From Deltaproteobacteria bacterium (GTDB taxonomy: Bacteria > Desulfobacterota > Binatia > HRBIN30 > CADEER01), in the NCBI GenBank assembly GCA_029262455.1, contig JAJCZJ010000054.1, forward strand, positions 1 to 55,748: a stretch of DNA of 55,748 nucleotides. The letters run 5' to 3'. The notes under the pieces are model-generated. The model made no database searches and was not told the origin of the DNA. It was given only the letters and a program-made list of their open reading frames with translations. How positions within the stretch are numbered: the first letter of the stretch is position 1; each line of letters starts with the position of its first letter. This document shows positions 15,951-25,424 of the stretch, piece by piece. Position numbers and translations under genes: made by a program.

Positions 15951-18041
15951 TTAGTGTGACGGCTGGGAAGAATCGGCGGCGACGAGCATCGCGGCCGCCT
16001 CGCCCGCCCGCCCTGCCCGGGCCAGGGCCTGGCCGAGATTGTACATGGTCAGCCGCGATTCTGGTTCCAGGCGGAGGGCCGTTCGGTACTCCGCGATCGC
16101 GGCGTCGAGATCGCCGTTGGCGGCCAGGGCTGTGGCGAGATGTTGGTACGCATCGGCCCAATCCGGACGCTCGGCGATGGCGCGGCGGTACCAGGGGATG
16201 GCCTCGGCGGCCTTGCCCATTCGCACCAGCAGATTGGCGAGGTGGTGGCAGGTCTCCGCATCGGACGGCATGCGACGTAGCAACTCGGTATCGTGGGCGA
16301 TGGCTTCTTCGAGCCGGCCGAGTTGGCCGAGCAACCGCGCCAGGCGCCGGCGGGCTGCGTCATGCCCGGGTGCGATCTGTACCGCCGCTTGGAAGTGCTC
16401 GGTTGCGGATTCCAAGTGGCCGAGCCGTTCGAGGCTGTCGCCCAGACTGTAGTGAGTCGTCGGGTTGTTGGGTTGGGCAGCGAGAGCGCGACGGTACTCG
16501 GTGATCGCTTCCTCGAGGCGACCTTGATAGGCCAGAGCCAAGCCAAGGTTGTAGCGCGCCGACGGGAAGTTCGGTCGGATTTGCAGCGCCGTCCGATACT
16601 GCGCCTCGGCTCCGACGTAGTCGCGGCGCGACGCCAGTGCGTTGCCGAGGTTGTTGCGCGCCTCCGGCCAGGTGGGGTTGATGTCTACCGCCGCTGCGTA
16701 GTGCTGCATCGCCTCGTCGGCGCGGCCGCGCTCGGCCAGTGCGATGCCGAGGTTGTTGTGCGCCATGAAGTTCCCGGTGGTAACCGCGAGAGTATGGACG
16801 AACAGGGTCTCGGTGTTGCGCCAATGTGTCGTTTGCTGCGCTGTCGAGAGCGCGAGTGGCACGACCACCAGGGCGGCGCCCGCGGCGCGCACTTCGGGGC
16901 GAACATGGAAGCGCTGCGCCAGCTCGGCCGCGCCCCAGGTCAGGCCGAAGAGCAGACCGATGTGCGGGACATAGGTGAAGCGGTCGGCCATCAACTGACC
17001 GCCGACCTGCACCAGTCCGATCACCGGCAACAGCGTAATGCCGTACCAGAGCCAGCCCACGGTTAGATACGGAGCGCGGCGCCATGCCTTGAGCGCCAGT
17101 GCGGTAGCGGCAACCAGGAGCACGAGCGCGACGAGCCCGCGTCGCCAGGGAACGTCGGTAAGAGGGTAGAAGGGAGCCAGCCGCGTTGGCCACAGGGTCA
17201 TCCCGAGATACGCCACGTAGGACCAGGCGGCGTTGACGATGCGTTGAGTCAGCGGCAGCGCATCGAAGCTCACCAACGCTCCCGCGGCGCGCTGCGCCGC
17301 CGAAGTCATGGTACCTGCGGCCAGGGCGATCAAGAGCAACGGCACCTTCTCGAGAATCAGGGTGGTTACGGATCGCTGCGGCGAGATCGGACCGGCACCG
17401 ACCGCAACCGAGCGGGTTCGCGCAGAGTCGATACGGCGCAGCGGCCAGAAGTCGAGCAGGAGAAGAGTCAGCGGCAGTGTGACCAGCATCGGCTTGGCCA
17501 GCAGGCCGACGACGAACGTAGCGAGCACGAGCAGGTAGCGCGCCGCGCCGGGTCGGCGGCTGTATCCGACATAGAAGTAGGTCGTCAGCAACCAGAAGAA
17601 AACGCTCAGCACGTCTTTGCGCTCGGTGACCCAGGCCACCGACTCGACGCGCAGCGGGTGCAGAGCAAACACCGCGGCGACGAAGGCACTGCGACCGATT
17701 TGTCCGGTCATGGATCCGAGGAGCAGGAACAGCAGTGCAGCATTGGCGGCGTGCCACGCAACGTTCTCGAGGTGCATCGGGCCGGGCGTCATTCCCCAGA
17801 TCTCGCAGTCGAGAGCGAGCGACAGCCATGTCAGAGGGTGCCAGTGTCCGGAATGAAAAGCGGTAAAGGCCCAGCGCACGTTTTCGGAGTTGATGCCGCC
17901 GTTTACGAACGGGTTCGCGGTGACGTACTCGTCATCGTCGAGGTTGACGAACTCGAAAGAGTAGGTCTGAGAGAAGACAGCAAAGACTCCGGCCACCAAG
18001 AGAGCCACCACCAACGGACTGATCCAACCCCGCGATCTCAT
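15951..18041 (-). CDS. TMTC-like O-mannosyltransferase with C-terminal TPRs
   Basis: 696 residues. The start is placed at ATG 18041; an in-frame extension upstream is repeat DNA. A first membrane helix (8-26) is followed by VNLDDDEYVTANP, whose acidic residues at 35-37 match the catalytic loop of GT-C/PMT-like enzymes, then HWHPLTWLS, HLENVAWHAAN and FALHPLRVESVAWVTERKD, the fingerprint shared with TMTC proteins (GT105). About ten membrane helices run to residue 410. The last ~270 residues are eight 34-residue TPRs (for example NNLGIALAERGRADEAMQHY), which probably bind the acceptor. The expected activity is transfer of mannose from a lipid carrier to secreted protein. The neighbouring cysteine-repeat protein is a possible client, by inference only. 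Confidence 0.85.
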   Translation of the reverse strand: MRSRGWISPLVVALLVAGVFAVFSQTYSFEFVNLDDDEYVTANPFVNGGINSENVRWAFTAFHSGHWHPLTWLSLALDCEIWGMTPGPMHLENVAWHAANAALLFLLLGSMTGQIGRSAFVAAVFALHPLRVESVAWVTERKDVLSVFFWLLTTYFYVGYSRRPGAARYLLVLATFVVGLLAKPMLVTLPLTLLLLDFWPLRRIDSARTRSVAVGAGPISPQRSVTTLILEKVPLLLIALAAGTMTSAAQRAAGALVSFDALPLTQRIVNAAWSYVAYLGMTLWPTRLAPFYPLTDVPWRRGLVALVLLVAATALALKAWRRAPYLTVGWLWYGITLLPVIGLVQVGGQLMADRFTYVPHIGLLFGLTWGAAELAQRFHVRPEVRAAGAALVVVPLALSTAQQTTHWRNTETLFVHTLAVTTGNFMAHNNLGIALAERGRADEAMQHYAAAVDINPTWPEARNNLGNALASRRDYVGAEAQYRTALQIRPNFPSARYNLGLALAYQGRLEEAITEYRRALAAQPNNPTTHYSLGDSLERLGHLESATEHFQAAVQIAPGHDAARRRLARLLGQLGRLEEAIAHDTELLRRMPSDAETCHHLANLLVRMGKAAEAIPWYRRAIAERPDWADAYQHLATALAANGDLDAAIAEYRTALRLEPESRLTMYNLGQALARAGRAGEAAAMLVAADSSQPSH

Positions 18042-18115
18042 GGCGCCGAACCTTAGTCCGCTGCGCGGCATCGTCAAACCAAACACAACGCGAGCACTCA
18101 GCGTTGTTCTGATTC

Positions 18116-18850
18116 TTGGCCACGGATGCGGGTCGGCAACTATGGGTGTGTTTCTATCCGCAGATGACGCAGATGACCGCAGATAAACGCCGACCCGAAA
18201 ACCCATGGAGGGCGAGGCTCCGCCTGAGCGGCGTAGCGGATCCGAATCACCAACGACGAAACACAAAACGACGGACCCGAAAACCGATGGAGGGCGAAGC
18301 TCCGCCTGAGCCGCGTAGCGGATCCGAATCACGAACGACGAAACACCAAAACGACGGACCCGAAAACCGATGGAGGGCGAAGCTCCGCCTGAGCCGCGTA
18401 GCGGATCCGAATCACCAACGACGAAACACCAAAACGACGGACCCGAAAACCGATGGAGGGCGAAGCTCCGCCTGAGCCGCGTAGCGGATCCGAATCACGA
18501 GTTTTCACCAAGGCCACGGATGAACACCAATCACGAATCACGAGTCACCAATCACCAGTCACGGTCTTTTCCTAAGGCCACGGATGAACACCGATGAACA
18601 CGGATGTGGGTCGGACGGCTGACGGCTCTTCTATGATCCGCAGATGGCTACAGATGGCCGCAGATAAACACGGATGGACTTTCGACCGGGAGCCCGCGCG
18701 ACTTCGACTTTTTGGACCTGGGAGCTCCGCGACTTTCGACTCAGCAGCGCCACGTCCGCCGAAGCTTTAGCGAAGGTGGAAGCGCTCGCGGCGACAGGTC
18801 TGCCGAAGCTTTAGCGAAGGTTGAAGCCGCTGGTAACGAAATGTTGACTA
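18116..18850 (+). repeat. Composite repeat block 4
   Basis: A 735-base gene-free block. It starts with CCACGGAT and CGCAGATGACGCAGATGACC words, continues as a four-unit tandem array (listed separately), then AATCACGAGTCACCAATCACC, GGATGAACACCGATGAACAC, GATCCGCAGATGGCTACAG and two GCCGAAGCTTTAGCGAAGGT modules. All parts recur at other spacers in the window. Confidence 0.88.
18192..18503 (+). repeat. Four-unit 82-83-bp tandem array
   Basis: Units beginning GACCCGAAAACC start at 18192, 18274, 18357 and 18440. Each contains ATGGAGGGCGA(A/G)GCTCCGCC, then the (G)CCGCGTAGCGGATCCGAATCAC core, and all but the last also ACGACGAAACAC. The middle copies are almost identical, indicating recent tandem amplification of one module of the dispersed family. 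Confidence 0.92.
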
Positions 18851-18906
18851 GTGATGAGCCGTAAGTTAAGTAATCGTTACTAGCGTGTCGGGTTGGTAAG
18901 GGAAGC

Positions 18907-20109
18907 TTGCCTACTTCGGCTTGGCGAAGGCTCGACGGACCACAGGTGGTTCGGACGCAGATCCACGACGAGCAGGTCTTGGCGTTCGTTCCGCATCCGT
19001 TGCCGCCGCGTGATCCGCCTCTCGAGTTTGGCGCGGAGTTGGCAGGTCGGTTGAGTGAGGCGGAAACTGCTTTGGCAAGGCTAGATCTTGCCGGCGAGAT
19101 GGTGCCGGCGGTCGACGGGTTTCTCTATGCCTTCGTGCGCAAGGAGGCCGTGCTCACGTCGCAGATCGAGGGTACGCAGGCCACCTTGATCGACCTGTTG
19201 GAGTTCGAAGCAGAGTCTGGCGGCGAGGTTGATCCGACCGACCCCAACATCGAAGAAATTTGTAACTACGTCGATGCGCTCGCGTTCGCCCGTAAGCAGC
19301 TCGCGGCGGATCGTGGGCTGCCGCTGTCCATGCGCTTGCTCAACGAGAGTCACAAGCTTCTGATGCGCGGGGTACGGGGAGCCGACAAGATGCCGGGCGA
19401 GGTGCGGCGTAGTCAGAACTGGATCGGAGGAAGCCGACCCGGGAACGCTGCGTTTGTACCGCCGCCGCCGGCTCGGCTCGGCGCCGCATTGTCTCGACTC
19501 GAGAAATTCATCCACCGCAAGGACTCGTTGCCGCCGCTAGTGCGTGTCGGATTGGTTCACGTGCAGTTTGAGACGATTCATCCGTACCTCGACGGCAACG
19601 GTCGCATGGGGCGGCTCCTCATCGCGCTATTGCTCGAGCACTGGAAGCTACAGAACCAGCCTGTCCTCTACTTGAGCCTCTTTTTCCGGCGTCACCGGAG
19701 CGAGTACTACCGCCGACTCGCGGCGGTAAGGACTGACGGAGACTGGGAAGGTTGGCTCGACTACTTTCTCGACGGCGTCGCCACGATTGCGACCGAAGCC
19801 GTTCATTCTGCACGAGATCTGTTTGCCCTCGTCGCGAGAGATCGGGCGAGATTACTCGACGCAGTGAGTACGTCGGTCACCGTGCTGCGGCTGTTCGAGT
19901 TGTTGCCGAGCAACCCGATGGTCACGGTGTCCTTGGCCATGAAGCTAACGAGCACCAGCAAGCCAACGGCGGGACGAGCAGTCCAAACGCTGGCGGAGCT
20001 AGGCATCCTCGTCGAAACTACTGGCAAAAAGCGCGATCGTTCGTGGGTGTACCAGAAATACCTCGACCTCCTGAGAGTCGGCACCGACGACCCACCGCGC
20101 ACCGGGTGA
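18907..20109 (+). CDS. Fic-domain adenylyltransferase, class II, with wHTH tail
   Basis: 400 residues. The Fic core motif HPYLDGNGRMGR (residues 225-236) has the catalytic His, the anion-binding Gly-Asn-Gly and both conserved residues after it, so the enzyme should be able to transfer AMP (or another nucleotide moiety) from NTP to a protein hydroxyl. An N-terminal inhibitory-helix motif, TSQIEG near residue 85, fits (S/T)xxxE(G/N), so the protein carries its own autoinhibition and needs no separate antitoxin. The C-terminal ~60 residues look like a winged helix (TSTSKPTAGRAVQTLAELGI), as in stand-alone Fic/DUF4172-type proteins that may regulate their own gene. The start is a TTG at 18907. 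It is flanked by repeat blocks and has no operon partner. Confidence 0.92.
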   Translation: MPTSAWRRLDGPQVVRTQIHDEQVLAFVPHPLPPRDPPLEFGAELAGRLSEAETALARLDLAGEMVPAVDGFLYAFVRKEAVLTSQIEGTQATLIDLLEFEAESGGEVDPTDPNIEEICNYVDALAFARKQLAADRGLPLSMRLLNESHKLLMRGVRGADKMPGEVRRSQNWIGGSRPGNAAFVPPPPARLGAALSRLEKFIHRKDSLPPLVRVGLVHVQFETIHPYLDGNGRMGRLLIALLLEHWKLQNQPVLYLSLFFRRHRSEYYRRLAAVRTDGDWEGWLDYFLDGVATIATEAVHSARDLFALVARDRARLLDAVSTSVTVLRLFELLPSNPMVTVSLAMKLTSTSKPTAGRAVQTLAELGILVETTGKKRDRSWVYQKYLDLLRVGTDDPPRTG

Positions 20110-20124
20110 TCGTTAGGCCGCAGA

Positions 20125-20435
20125 CGAACGCGCGTTGCGGGTGTTGTTCGTCGGCCACGGATGAACACGGATCAACACCGATTGGGGAGAGGCTCTTCTT
20201 TGATCCGCAGATGGCCGCAGATAACCGTGTTTCTCTGCGACGTGGGACTTGGGACGTGCGGCGAAGCCGGGAGGGAGAGGCGCCGCCGAGCCGCGCAACG
20301 GATCCGAATCACCAATCACGAATCACCAATCACCAAAGAATCTTTGAAACTTGAGACGTGAAACTTGAGACGGCGCGACACGTCCGCCGGCGAAGGTGGA
20401 AGCGCTTGGGACTAGCGGCGGAGCCGCGCCGCGCT
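20125..20435 (+). repeat. Composite repeat block 5
   Basis: Modules in order: CCACGGATGAACACGGAT, GATCCGCAGATGGCCGCAG, CTTGGGACGTGCGGCGAAGC, GGGAGGGAGAGGCGCCGCC, core GAGCCGCGCAACGGATC, AATCACCAATCACGA words, AACTTGAGACGTGAAACTTG and GCCGGCGAAGGTGGAAGCGC. No gene is visible. The end grades into the leader of the FG-GAP gene. Confidence 0.85.
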
Positions 20436-20588
20436 ATCGTCGGCTTACAGCGATTTTCGAAGCGAAAATTGGCGACAAAGTCTATTTCCTTCAACCCTGC
20501 GCAAGTGCCCATACTTTTCGCGAGAGAAAGTCTGGCAGTGTCGGTCTCGGTCGGCTGCATTGATCGAGCAATAACTCGGGGAGAAGGC

Positions 20589-22328
20589 ATGTTGAATACT
20601 ACGCACAAGTGGTCTGTGTATCGTGCGGTGGCTTGGGCGGGCGCCCTGGTGGTGGCGAGCTCGAGTCTACAGGCTCAATCTCAGGAGGACATCTCGTTTG
20701 TCGATGCTTCCGTGGGCGCGTTTGCCTTTGATGCTTCGTTTCCGGCTAACGACGATCGGGAGAAGGATCTTGCGCAAGCAGATTTCGACCAAGACGGGCT
20801 GCTCGATCTCGTGGTCACTCGCAAAGCCCCATTCTATCAGTCTGGTTCCGAGCTGGATGTCCTGTTGCTCAATGTTGCGGGTGTATTCACGGATAGCCGG
20901 CTCATTGACCCCGATCTCTTTCCGGCGATTGCGACAGAGGGCCGTGATGTGCAGGCGGTTGATTACGATGCTGACGGAGACGTCGACGTGTTGATTATCC
21001 CGACAGGCGATCAACCGGTCCGGCTGTACCGCAACAAGGGGGGAGTCGGAGTGCTTTGGGCCGGCTTTGAAGATGTCAGCGCGGCGGCTTTTGCGGGCGT
21101 GGTGCCGACCGGGAAATTTTGTGCCGGTGCCTTTGGCGATTTGACCGGCGACGGCCTGCTCGATCTGTACCTGGCGGCATACGCGGGGCACGCGGACCAG
21201 CTTCTCGTGCAAGGCGCGGGGGGTGTCTTCGCCGATCAAACCGCGGTGTTGTTGGGCGGGCTGCAGTCGACAGGAACGTTCGGTACCGGGGTCGAGATTC
21301 ACGACATCGATCGAGACGGCGACAACGACATCATTGAGTCACGCCAGACACCGCGCATTCTGTTTCAGCAGAGCGACGGTACGTTTCTCGAGCAAGGCGA
21401 GGGCGAGTGCACGCCGGCGCAGGATGCCGACGGTACCTGTCTCTTGGAGGTCAACGATTATATGATCGCGGTCGGGAATCTCGACGAGCCGCTTGGTACT
21501 CCAGCAGCCCTCTTGACGCTCGATATGTACGTCGTCGGCGACGGCGGCGACCGCACCCAGGTCAGTGACGCCGGGTTGATCGTGCCAGACGTTTCGATTT
21601 CCATCACAGCCAAGCCGGTGCTGGCGGGACAGTCGTCCAATCGCGGGGGCAACGTAAAGATGGCGGACTTCAACAACGACGGTTTCCTGGACGCTGGTGT
21701 TTCTCCGATTGATGTCGACCAACAGAATTGTCCGACCGTCGCGCCGCTCGCGAACCCGATCTTCCGTCTCCTCGTAAACCAGACGCCGATCCCCGGACAG
21801 ATCCTCGATTTCTTTGGGCCCGGCACGCTGGCGGATCCTTACTTGGCCGCGACAAGACCGGCGTACATCACCGAGCTCAGCGGCTTTGGAGCTCCCTATG
21901 ATCTGGAGTGGATCGACGTCAACGGTGACAGTTGTCTCGATATCGTTGCCGGGGCTTGTTCTGGGTACAGTGTTCATCTCCAAGACACTGGTTCGTGCAA
22001 CCTGAATAGTGACACGGATTCGCGGTTCGACCTGCTCGACAACTGCACCGCGACCGACAACGAAAATCAGATCGACGTCGACGGCGACGGATACGGCAAC
22101 CTCTGCGACGGCGACTTCAACGACGACGGTGTCGTTGGCGGCCCTGATTTCAACACCTTTCGTGCGTGTTTTCAGGGCGTGCCCACTCCAGCCGATCCGA
22201 ACTGTGAGGAGTCCGATATGAACGGCGATGGGGTCGTCGGAATGCCGGACTTCAACTTGTTCCGGCAGCAATACAATCAAGGAGCTCCGGGTCCGTCCTG
22301 CTTAGATCTGCCCGAGGGATGTCAGTAG
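20589..22328 (+). CDS. Secreted FG-GAP/VCBS-type protein with dockerin-like end
   Basis: 579 residues. ATG 20589 is preceded by GGGGAGAAGG; the frame further upstream is repeat-derived. The signal peptide ends around SSSLQAQS (residue ~31). The body has several FG-GAP/VCBS segments with calcium-type loops: DFDQDGLLD, DYDADGDVD, DLTGDGLLDLY, DIDRDGDND and DFNNDGFLDAG, suggesting a beta-propeller stabilised by Ca2+. Near the C-terminus two dockerin-like EF loops appear, NDDGVVGGPDFNTFR and NGDGVVGMPDFNLFR, a paired motif common at the ends of secreted proteins in large-genome soil and aquatic bacteria. Extracellular location is likely. No catalytic site was seen, so the function, perhaps adhesion or surface display, is unassigned. 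Confidence 0.85.
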   Translation: MLNTTHKWSVYRAVAWAGALVVASSSLQAQSQEDISFVDASVGAFAFDASFPANDDREKDLAQADFDQDGLLDLVVTRKAPFYQSGSELDVLLLNVAGVFTDSRLIDPDLFPAIATEGRDVQAVDYDADGDVDVLIIPTGDQPVRLYRNKGGVGVLWAGFEDVSAAAFAGVVPTGKFCAGAFGDLTGDGLLDLYLAAYAGHADQLLVQGAGGVFADQTAVLLGGLQSTGTFGTGVEIHDIDRDGDNDIIESRQTPRILFQQSDGTFLEQGEGECTPAQDADGTCLLEVNDYMIAVGNLDEPLGTPAALLTLDMYVVGDGGDRTQVSDAGLIVPDVSISITAKPVLAGQSSNRGGNVKMADFNNDGFLDAGVSPIDVDQQNCPTVAPLANPIFRLLVNQTPIPGQILDFFGPGTLADPYLAATRPAYITELSGFGAPYDLEWIDVNGDSCLDIVAGACSGYSVHLQDTGSCNLNSDTDSRFDLLDNCTATDNENQIDVDGDGYGNLCDGDFNDDGVVGGPDFNTFRACFQGVPTPADPNCEESDMNGDGVVGMPDFNLFRQQYNQGAPGPSCLDLPEGCQ

Positions 22329-22371
22329 TCGAGCTGCGAGCGAGAGCTGCACAATGGAAGCGACTTGGGGC

Positions 22372-22425
22372 GTGGGACGGCGCGACACGTCCTCGAAGCT
22401 TTAGCGAAGGTGGAAGCGCTTGGAG
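22372..22425 (+). repeat. Short copy of the GCTTTAGCGAAGG module
   Basis: GGGACGGCGCGACACGTCC followed by GAAGCTTTAGCGAAGGTGG and AAGCGCTTGG, the same module seen at 18.8, 20.4, 23.0 and (inverted) 53.5 kb. It lies between the FG-GAP stop and the dodecin stop. Confidence 0.75.
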
Positions 22426-22500
22426 CTTCGATCAGCGCGAGCCTCAGGGCGCGGCACGTATCAAGCCGCGCCCCACAGGTACTTCAACGGAACTCAGTGG

Positions 22501-22710
22501 TCAGTCGGTTTCCGTCCCGACTTCGACGGTCACCTGCCAAAGATCGACTTTTCCCGAACCAGAAAGGCTGGCGCGAAGGTCAGTGATGTGAGCCCACTTT
22601 TGCTCGCCGCCACCGGCTGCGGACTTCAGAGCGACCTCGACAGCATCCTCGATGTTCTTTGAAGATTCGCCGACCATTTTGAGCATTCGGTAAGAGTTGG
22701 AATCAGACAT
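22501..22710 (-). CDS. Dodecin family flavin-binding protein
   Basis: 69 residues, the right length for dodecin. The recognisable pattern is SYRMLKMVGESSKNIEDAVE, then KWAHITDLRASLSGSGKVDL, then WQVTVEVGTE. The family forms dodecameric hollow spheres that bind flavins, or CoA and FMN in some bacteria, and are thought to store them or quench their photochemistry. The Trp in KWAHI is at the position that stacks on the isoalloxazine ring in known dodecins. A near-ideal ribosome site, AAAGGAGTAACG, precedes ATG 22710. It is a single gene facing the FG-GAP gene and is cytoplasmic. Confidence 0.9.
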   Translation of the reverse strand: MSDSNSYRMLKMVGESSKNIEDAVEVALKSAAGGGEQKWAHITDLRASLSGSGKVDLWQVTVEVGTETD

Positions 22711-22889
22711 TCGTTACTCCTTTGGTGAGATTTGCATTCGATTGATTTGCATCGGGTTGAGGGAACCAATCAGCAAGCGCCATGCCACTGAGGGTCTGGC
22801 TGCCCCACGCAGCCGCCCACGTGGAGTCCCTGAGCATTTCGGGAAGAAGCTTTGAAACTCTTTCACGGCCGCTTCACCAACGACTCAAA

Positions 22890-23340
22890 AATGAAACCGC
22901 AGATAAACCCAGCCCGACCAACCGCCTCACGAATCACGAATCACCAATCACCAATCAGGGTCGGACGGGCGAGAAGTTCTTCTTTGATCCGCAGATGGCG
23001 CAGTTGGCCGCAGATAACCGCGTTTCTCTGCGACGTTGGACTTGGGACCGCGCGGCACGTCCGCCGAAGCTTTAGCGAAGGTGGAAGCGCCGTCTGAGCC
23101 GCGTAGCGGATCCGGATCACGAATCACCAGTCACTGAGTTCTTCCAAGGCCACGGATGAACACGGATGAACACCGATTGGGCTCTGACGGCTAGGGGCTC
23201 TTCTTCGATCCACAGATTGCCGCAGATAAACGCAGAACCGGCACCCCCGGGAGGGAGAGGCGCCGCCGAGCCGGGTAACGGATCCCAATCACGAATCACC
23301 AATCACAAGTCACTCATGTATCGCACCGCAGATGGACACC
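22890..23340 (+). repeat. Composite repeat block 6
   Basis: Contains AATCACGAATCACCAATCACC, GATCCGCAGATGGCGCAG, GCCGAAGCTTTAGCGAAGGT, core GAGCCGCGTAGCGGATC (about 23097), GGATGAACACGGATGAACAC and a second, degenerate core GAGCCGGGTAACGGATC (about 23272). No gene is visible. The following 23341-23539 is unique sequence with no gene seen. Confidence 0.87.
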
Positions 23341-23539
23341 GTGATCGGGAGGGGTACGTATTCTCCCGACCAGCACCGGGCGATCTTCCTTAGAGGCCCA
23401 GATCCACGGGTGAAATCGAGGCGCTTAGCCGAAAATCGGCCCGCGTTTCGAGCCGGTCCTGAGCCAGCTGTTTCGACTCGGCCGATTCGTTAAACATGAC
23501 CCAACTATGTTGCTTAGGTTTCCACGGCGAGACCATATT

Positions 23540-25282
23540 TCAGTTGAACAGCGATTCCAGGCAGCACTCTAGTCCTGCGCAACTGTCGTGTCCGGTGACC
23601 AGCAGAACGAAGGCGCCGAATTCCTCCTCGGTGTGTTCGTAGATTTGTTTCGGAAGGCCCGTTCCCAGTGGCTGGGCTGCGTCGGCGCCGGAGTCGCCCA
23701 TCGGAACGTTGATCGGCAAGCCGCAATAGGTCCCTTCCGCCACCGCCGCTCCAAAGTAGTTCTGAGCATCGCGCAACTCGTACTCGTCGCCACGCTGAAG
23801 TACTCCTGACACGTCCACGGGCACGCTTGCCGACTTCTCCCAATTGAAGATCGTAATGTTGGCCCGGCCCGGGGCATAACGGTTGGGTTCAACAAAGATT
23901 CGCGTCGGAAGTTCCGTTGAGCTCGAGTAGGTTGAATAGGTTGACGCCGAATCGTACCCCACAGCTTTCCACTGAGTGAAGTTCAGAAGGTTCGTCTTCT
24001 TAGGCACATAGAATGGTGCGGTCCCGGATTGCTGCCCCCAAGAGTAGGTATTGCTGTTCCAGGCATATGGCGGGTAAGCCGCCGCCGCGGGGGTTTCGAG
24101 TTGGACCAAGTGCCCGGGCTGCACGACCGTGTTGTTCAAGAAATACAGTTGCTCAAAGTTGCCGAGAGTGACAGCTCCATGGAAATAGTTGTCGACGATG
24201 ACTGCATCGTGCCCGCGCGCGATGACGCCGCCGCCGATTCCGGGTTCGTTCGGGTCCGCGCCGTACACGTAATTGGATGCCACGAGGTTGTTTGTCGATT
24301 TTGGCTCGGCGATCTGAATCGCCGCCCTGCCGTCGTTCGACAGAATGCCGATATTGAAGATGGTGTTGCCCGTGAGCACATAGTTGTCAGTGGGGGTGTC
24401 CCCGCCAGAGGATGCTTGGATTCCATCGGCGAATCCCGAGAAGATGATGTTGTCTTCGAATAGTTTCCGACCCTCCCCATTGTTCGTGTAGATAGCGGGG
24501 CCGCTCCCCTTTGCCTTCGGCACGCATGAATTTGCGACGGCGCATTCGAGCTCGCAACTACTGCTGGTCGGCGGGTAGAGCACTTTGCACGCGCACGATG
24601 CGTCTGTGGGATCGCAGCATTGGCCGACCTCGATCGTGCAACATACGTAAGACTCCCAGCCAATGTGGTAGAGAATGCTGCCATAGAGTTCGAGATCCTT
24701 GGCGTCCTCCCAGAAGCCCAACATGCCAACGTCATGGATGACGAGGTTGATGAGCTTGATCCGGACGCCCTTCGGTACGTCCGGATTGGTCTGCGGATCA
24801 ACACACGGATGACAGCCTTTCCCCAGTAGCAGACCGTACGGAAGCGGAATGTTCTCGGGGTCGGTCTCGTTACAACGGAGGTCACCGGCGTTCCCTGTGA
24901 TCTCAAAATCCCAATAGTTTGTGTCGTTACCGCAAATCGTCAGAATCGGCTTGAATGGATCCGCCGGGGCTGGGCCGACGAGGCTCACTCGCTCACCGGG
25001 CGCCTGGCGAACGTTGATGGGCTCGTCCGGAGTCCCCTCGAGGCAGCTCAGGAACGGCCCCGAATATTCACCGCCTCCGTGTACAAGGATCGTGTCCCCA
25101 GGCTTGACCGACTGGTCGTGATTTTCGAGCGCGGTTTTCAGATCCCACGCCGTTGCCTTCGTCTTGCCATCCGGATTGCTCGACCCACCGGCCACGACAT
25201 GCCACTCCGTTGCAGCGACAACAGCTGTGACCGAAAACGGCAGCGAAAGAACGATCGTGACTATAAATACGAGTCCTCGCAT
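23540..25282 (-). CDS. Secreted right-handed beta-helix protein
   Basis: 580 residues from ATG 25282, which has GGAGGG five bases upstream. The signal peptide ends around VVAATE (residue ~26). TEWHVVAGGSSNPDGKTK and AWDLKTALENH then SVKPGDTILVHGGGEYSG are the usual opening of pectate-lyase-like beta-helix folds. The middle section has recurring short strands and turns with N-rich ladders (YWDFEITGN, LFEDNIIFSG, YVLTGNTIFN, LVASNYVYG and IVDNYFHGA). A cysteine-rich insert (CCTIEVGQCCDPTDASCAC) near residue 215 is unusual and may be disulphide-stabilised. The C-terminus is also Cys-rich (GHDSCAGLECCLESLFN). No pectate lyase catalytic set could be assigned, so polysaccharide binding or lysis is only inferred. 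It stands alone between repeat-bearing spacers. Confidence 0.8.
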   Translation of the reverse strand: MRGLVFIVTIVLSLPFSVTAVVAATEWHVVAGGSSNPDGKTKATAWDLKTALENHDQSVKPGDTILVHGGGEYSGPFLSCLEGTPDEPINVRQAPGERVSLVGPAPADPFKPILTICGNDTNYWDFEITGNAGDLRCNETDPENIPLPYGLLLGKGCHPCVDPQTNPDVPKGVRIKLINLVIHDVGMLGFWEDAKDLELYGSILYHIGWESYVCCTIEVGQCCDPTDASCACKVLYPPTSSSCELECAVANSCVPKAKGSGPAIYTNNGEGRKLFEDNIIFSGFADGIQASSGGDTPTDNYVLTGNTIFNIGILSNDGRAAIQIAEPKSTNNLVASNYVYGADPNEPGIGGGVIARGHDAVIVDNYFHGAVTLGNFEQLYFLNNTVVQPGHLVQLETPAAAAYPPYAWNSNTYSWGQQSGTAPFYVPKKTNLLNFTQWKAVGYDSASTYSTYSSSTELPTRIFVEPNRYAPGRANITIFNWEKSASVPVDVSGVLQRGDEYELRDAQNYFGAAVAEGTYCGLPINVPMGDSGADAAQPLGTGLPKQIYEHTEEEFGAFVLLVTGHDSCAGLECCLESLFN

Positions 25283-25424
25283 TGCAGCCCTCCGATCCGA
25301 CCTTCGTTTTGCGATTGCGGAATGCACTCGCGAAGTCTAATGGTCGCTTCTGTACCAGACCAAGGCCGTGCTTCAATTGGGGAAATTACTTAACTGGCAC
25401 TGTTCTATGGGAACTCGGCGCCGA

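Noticed and set aside
16360-17829. 489-codon minus-strand frame inside the TMTC-like gene
   Set aside because: Arg-rich alternative frame of a well-supported gene.
18192-18503. CRISPR array
   Set aside because: The intervening sequence is itself repeated, so there are no unique spacers, and no cas genes were found.
23540-25282. Pectate lyase
   Set aside because: Beta-helix pattern is clear but no catalytic residues could be matched.
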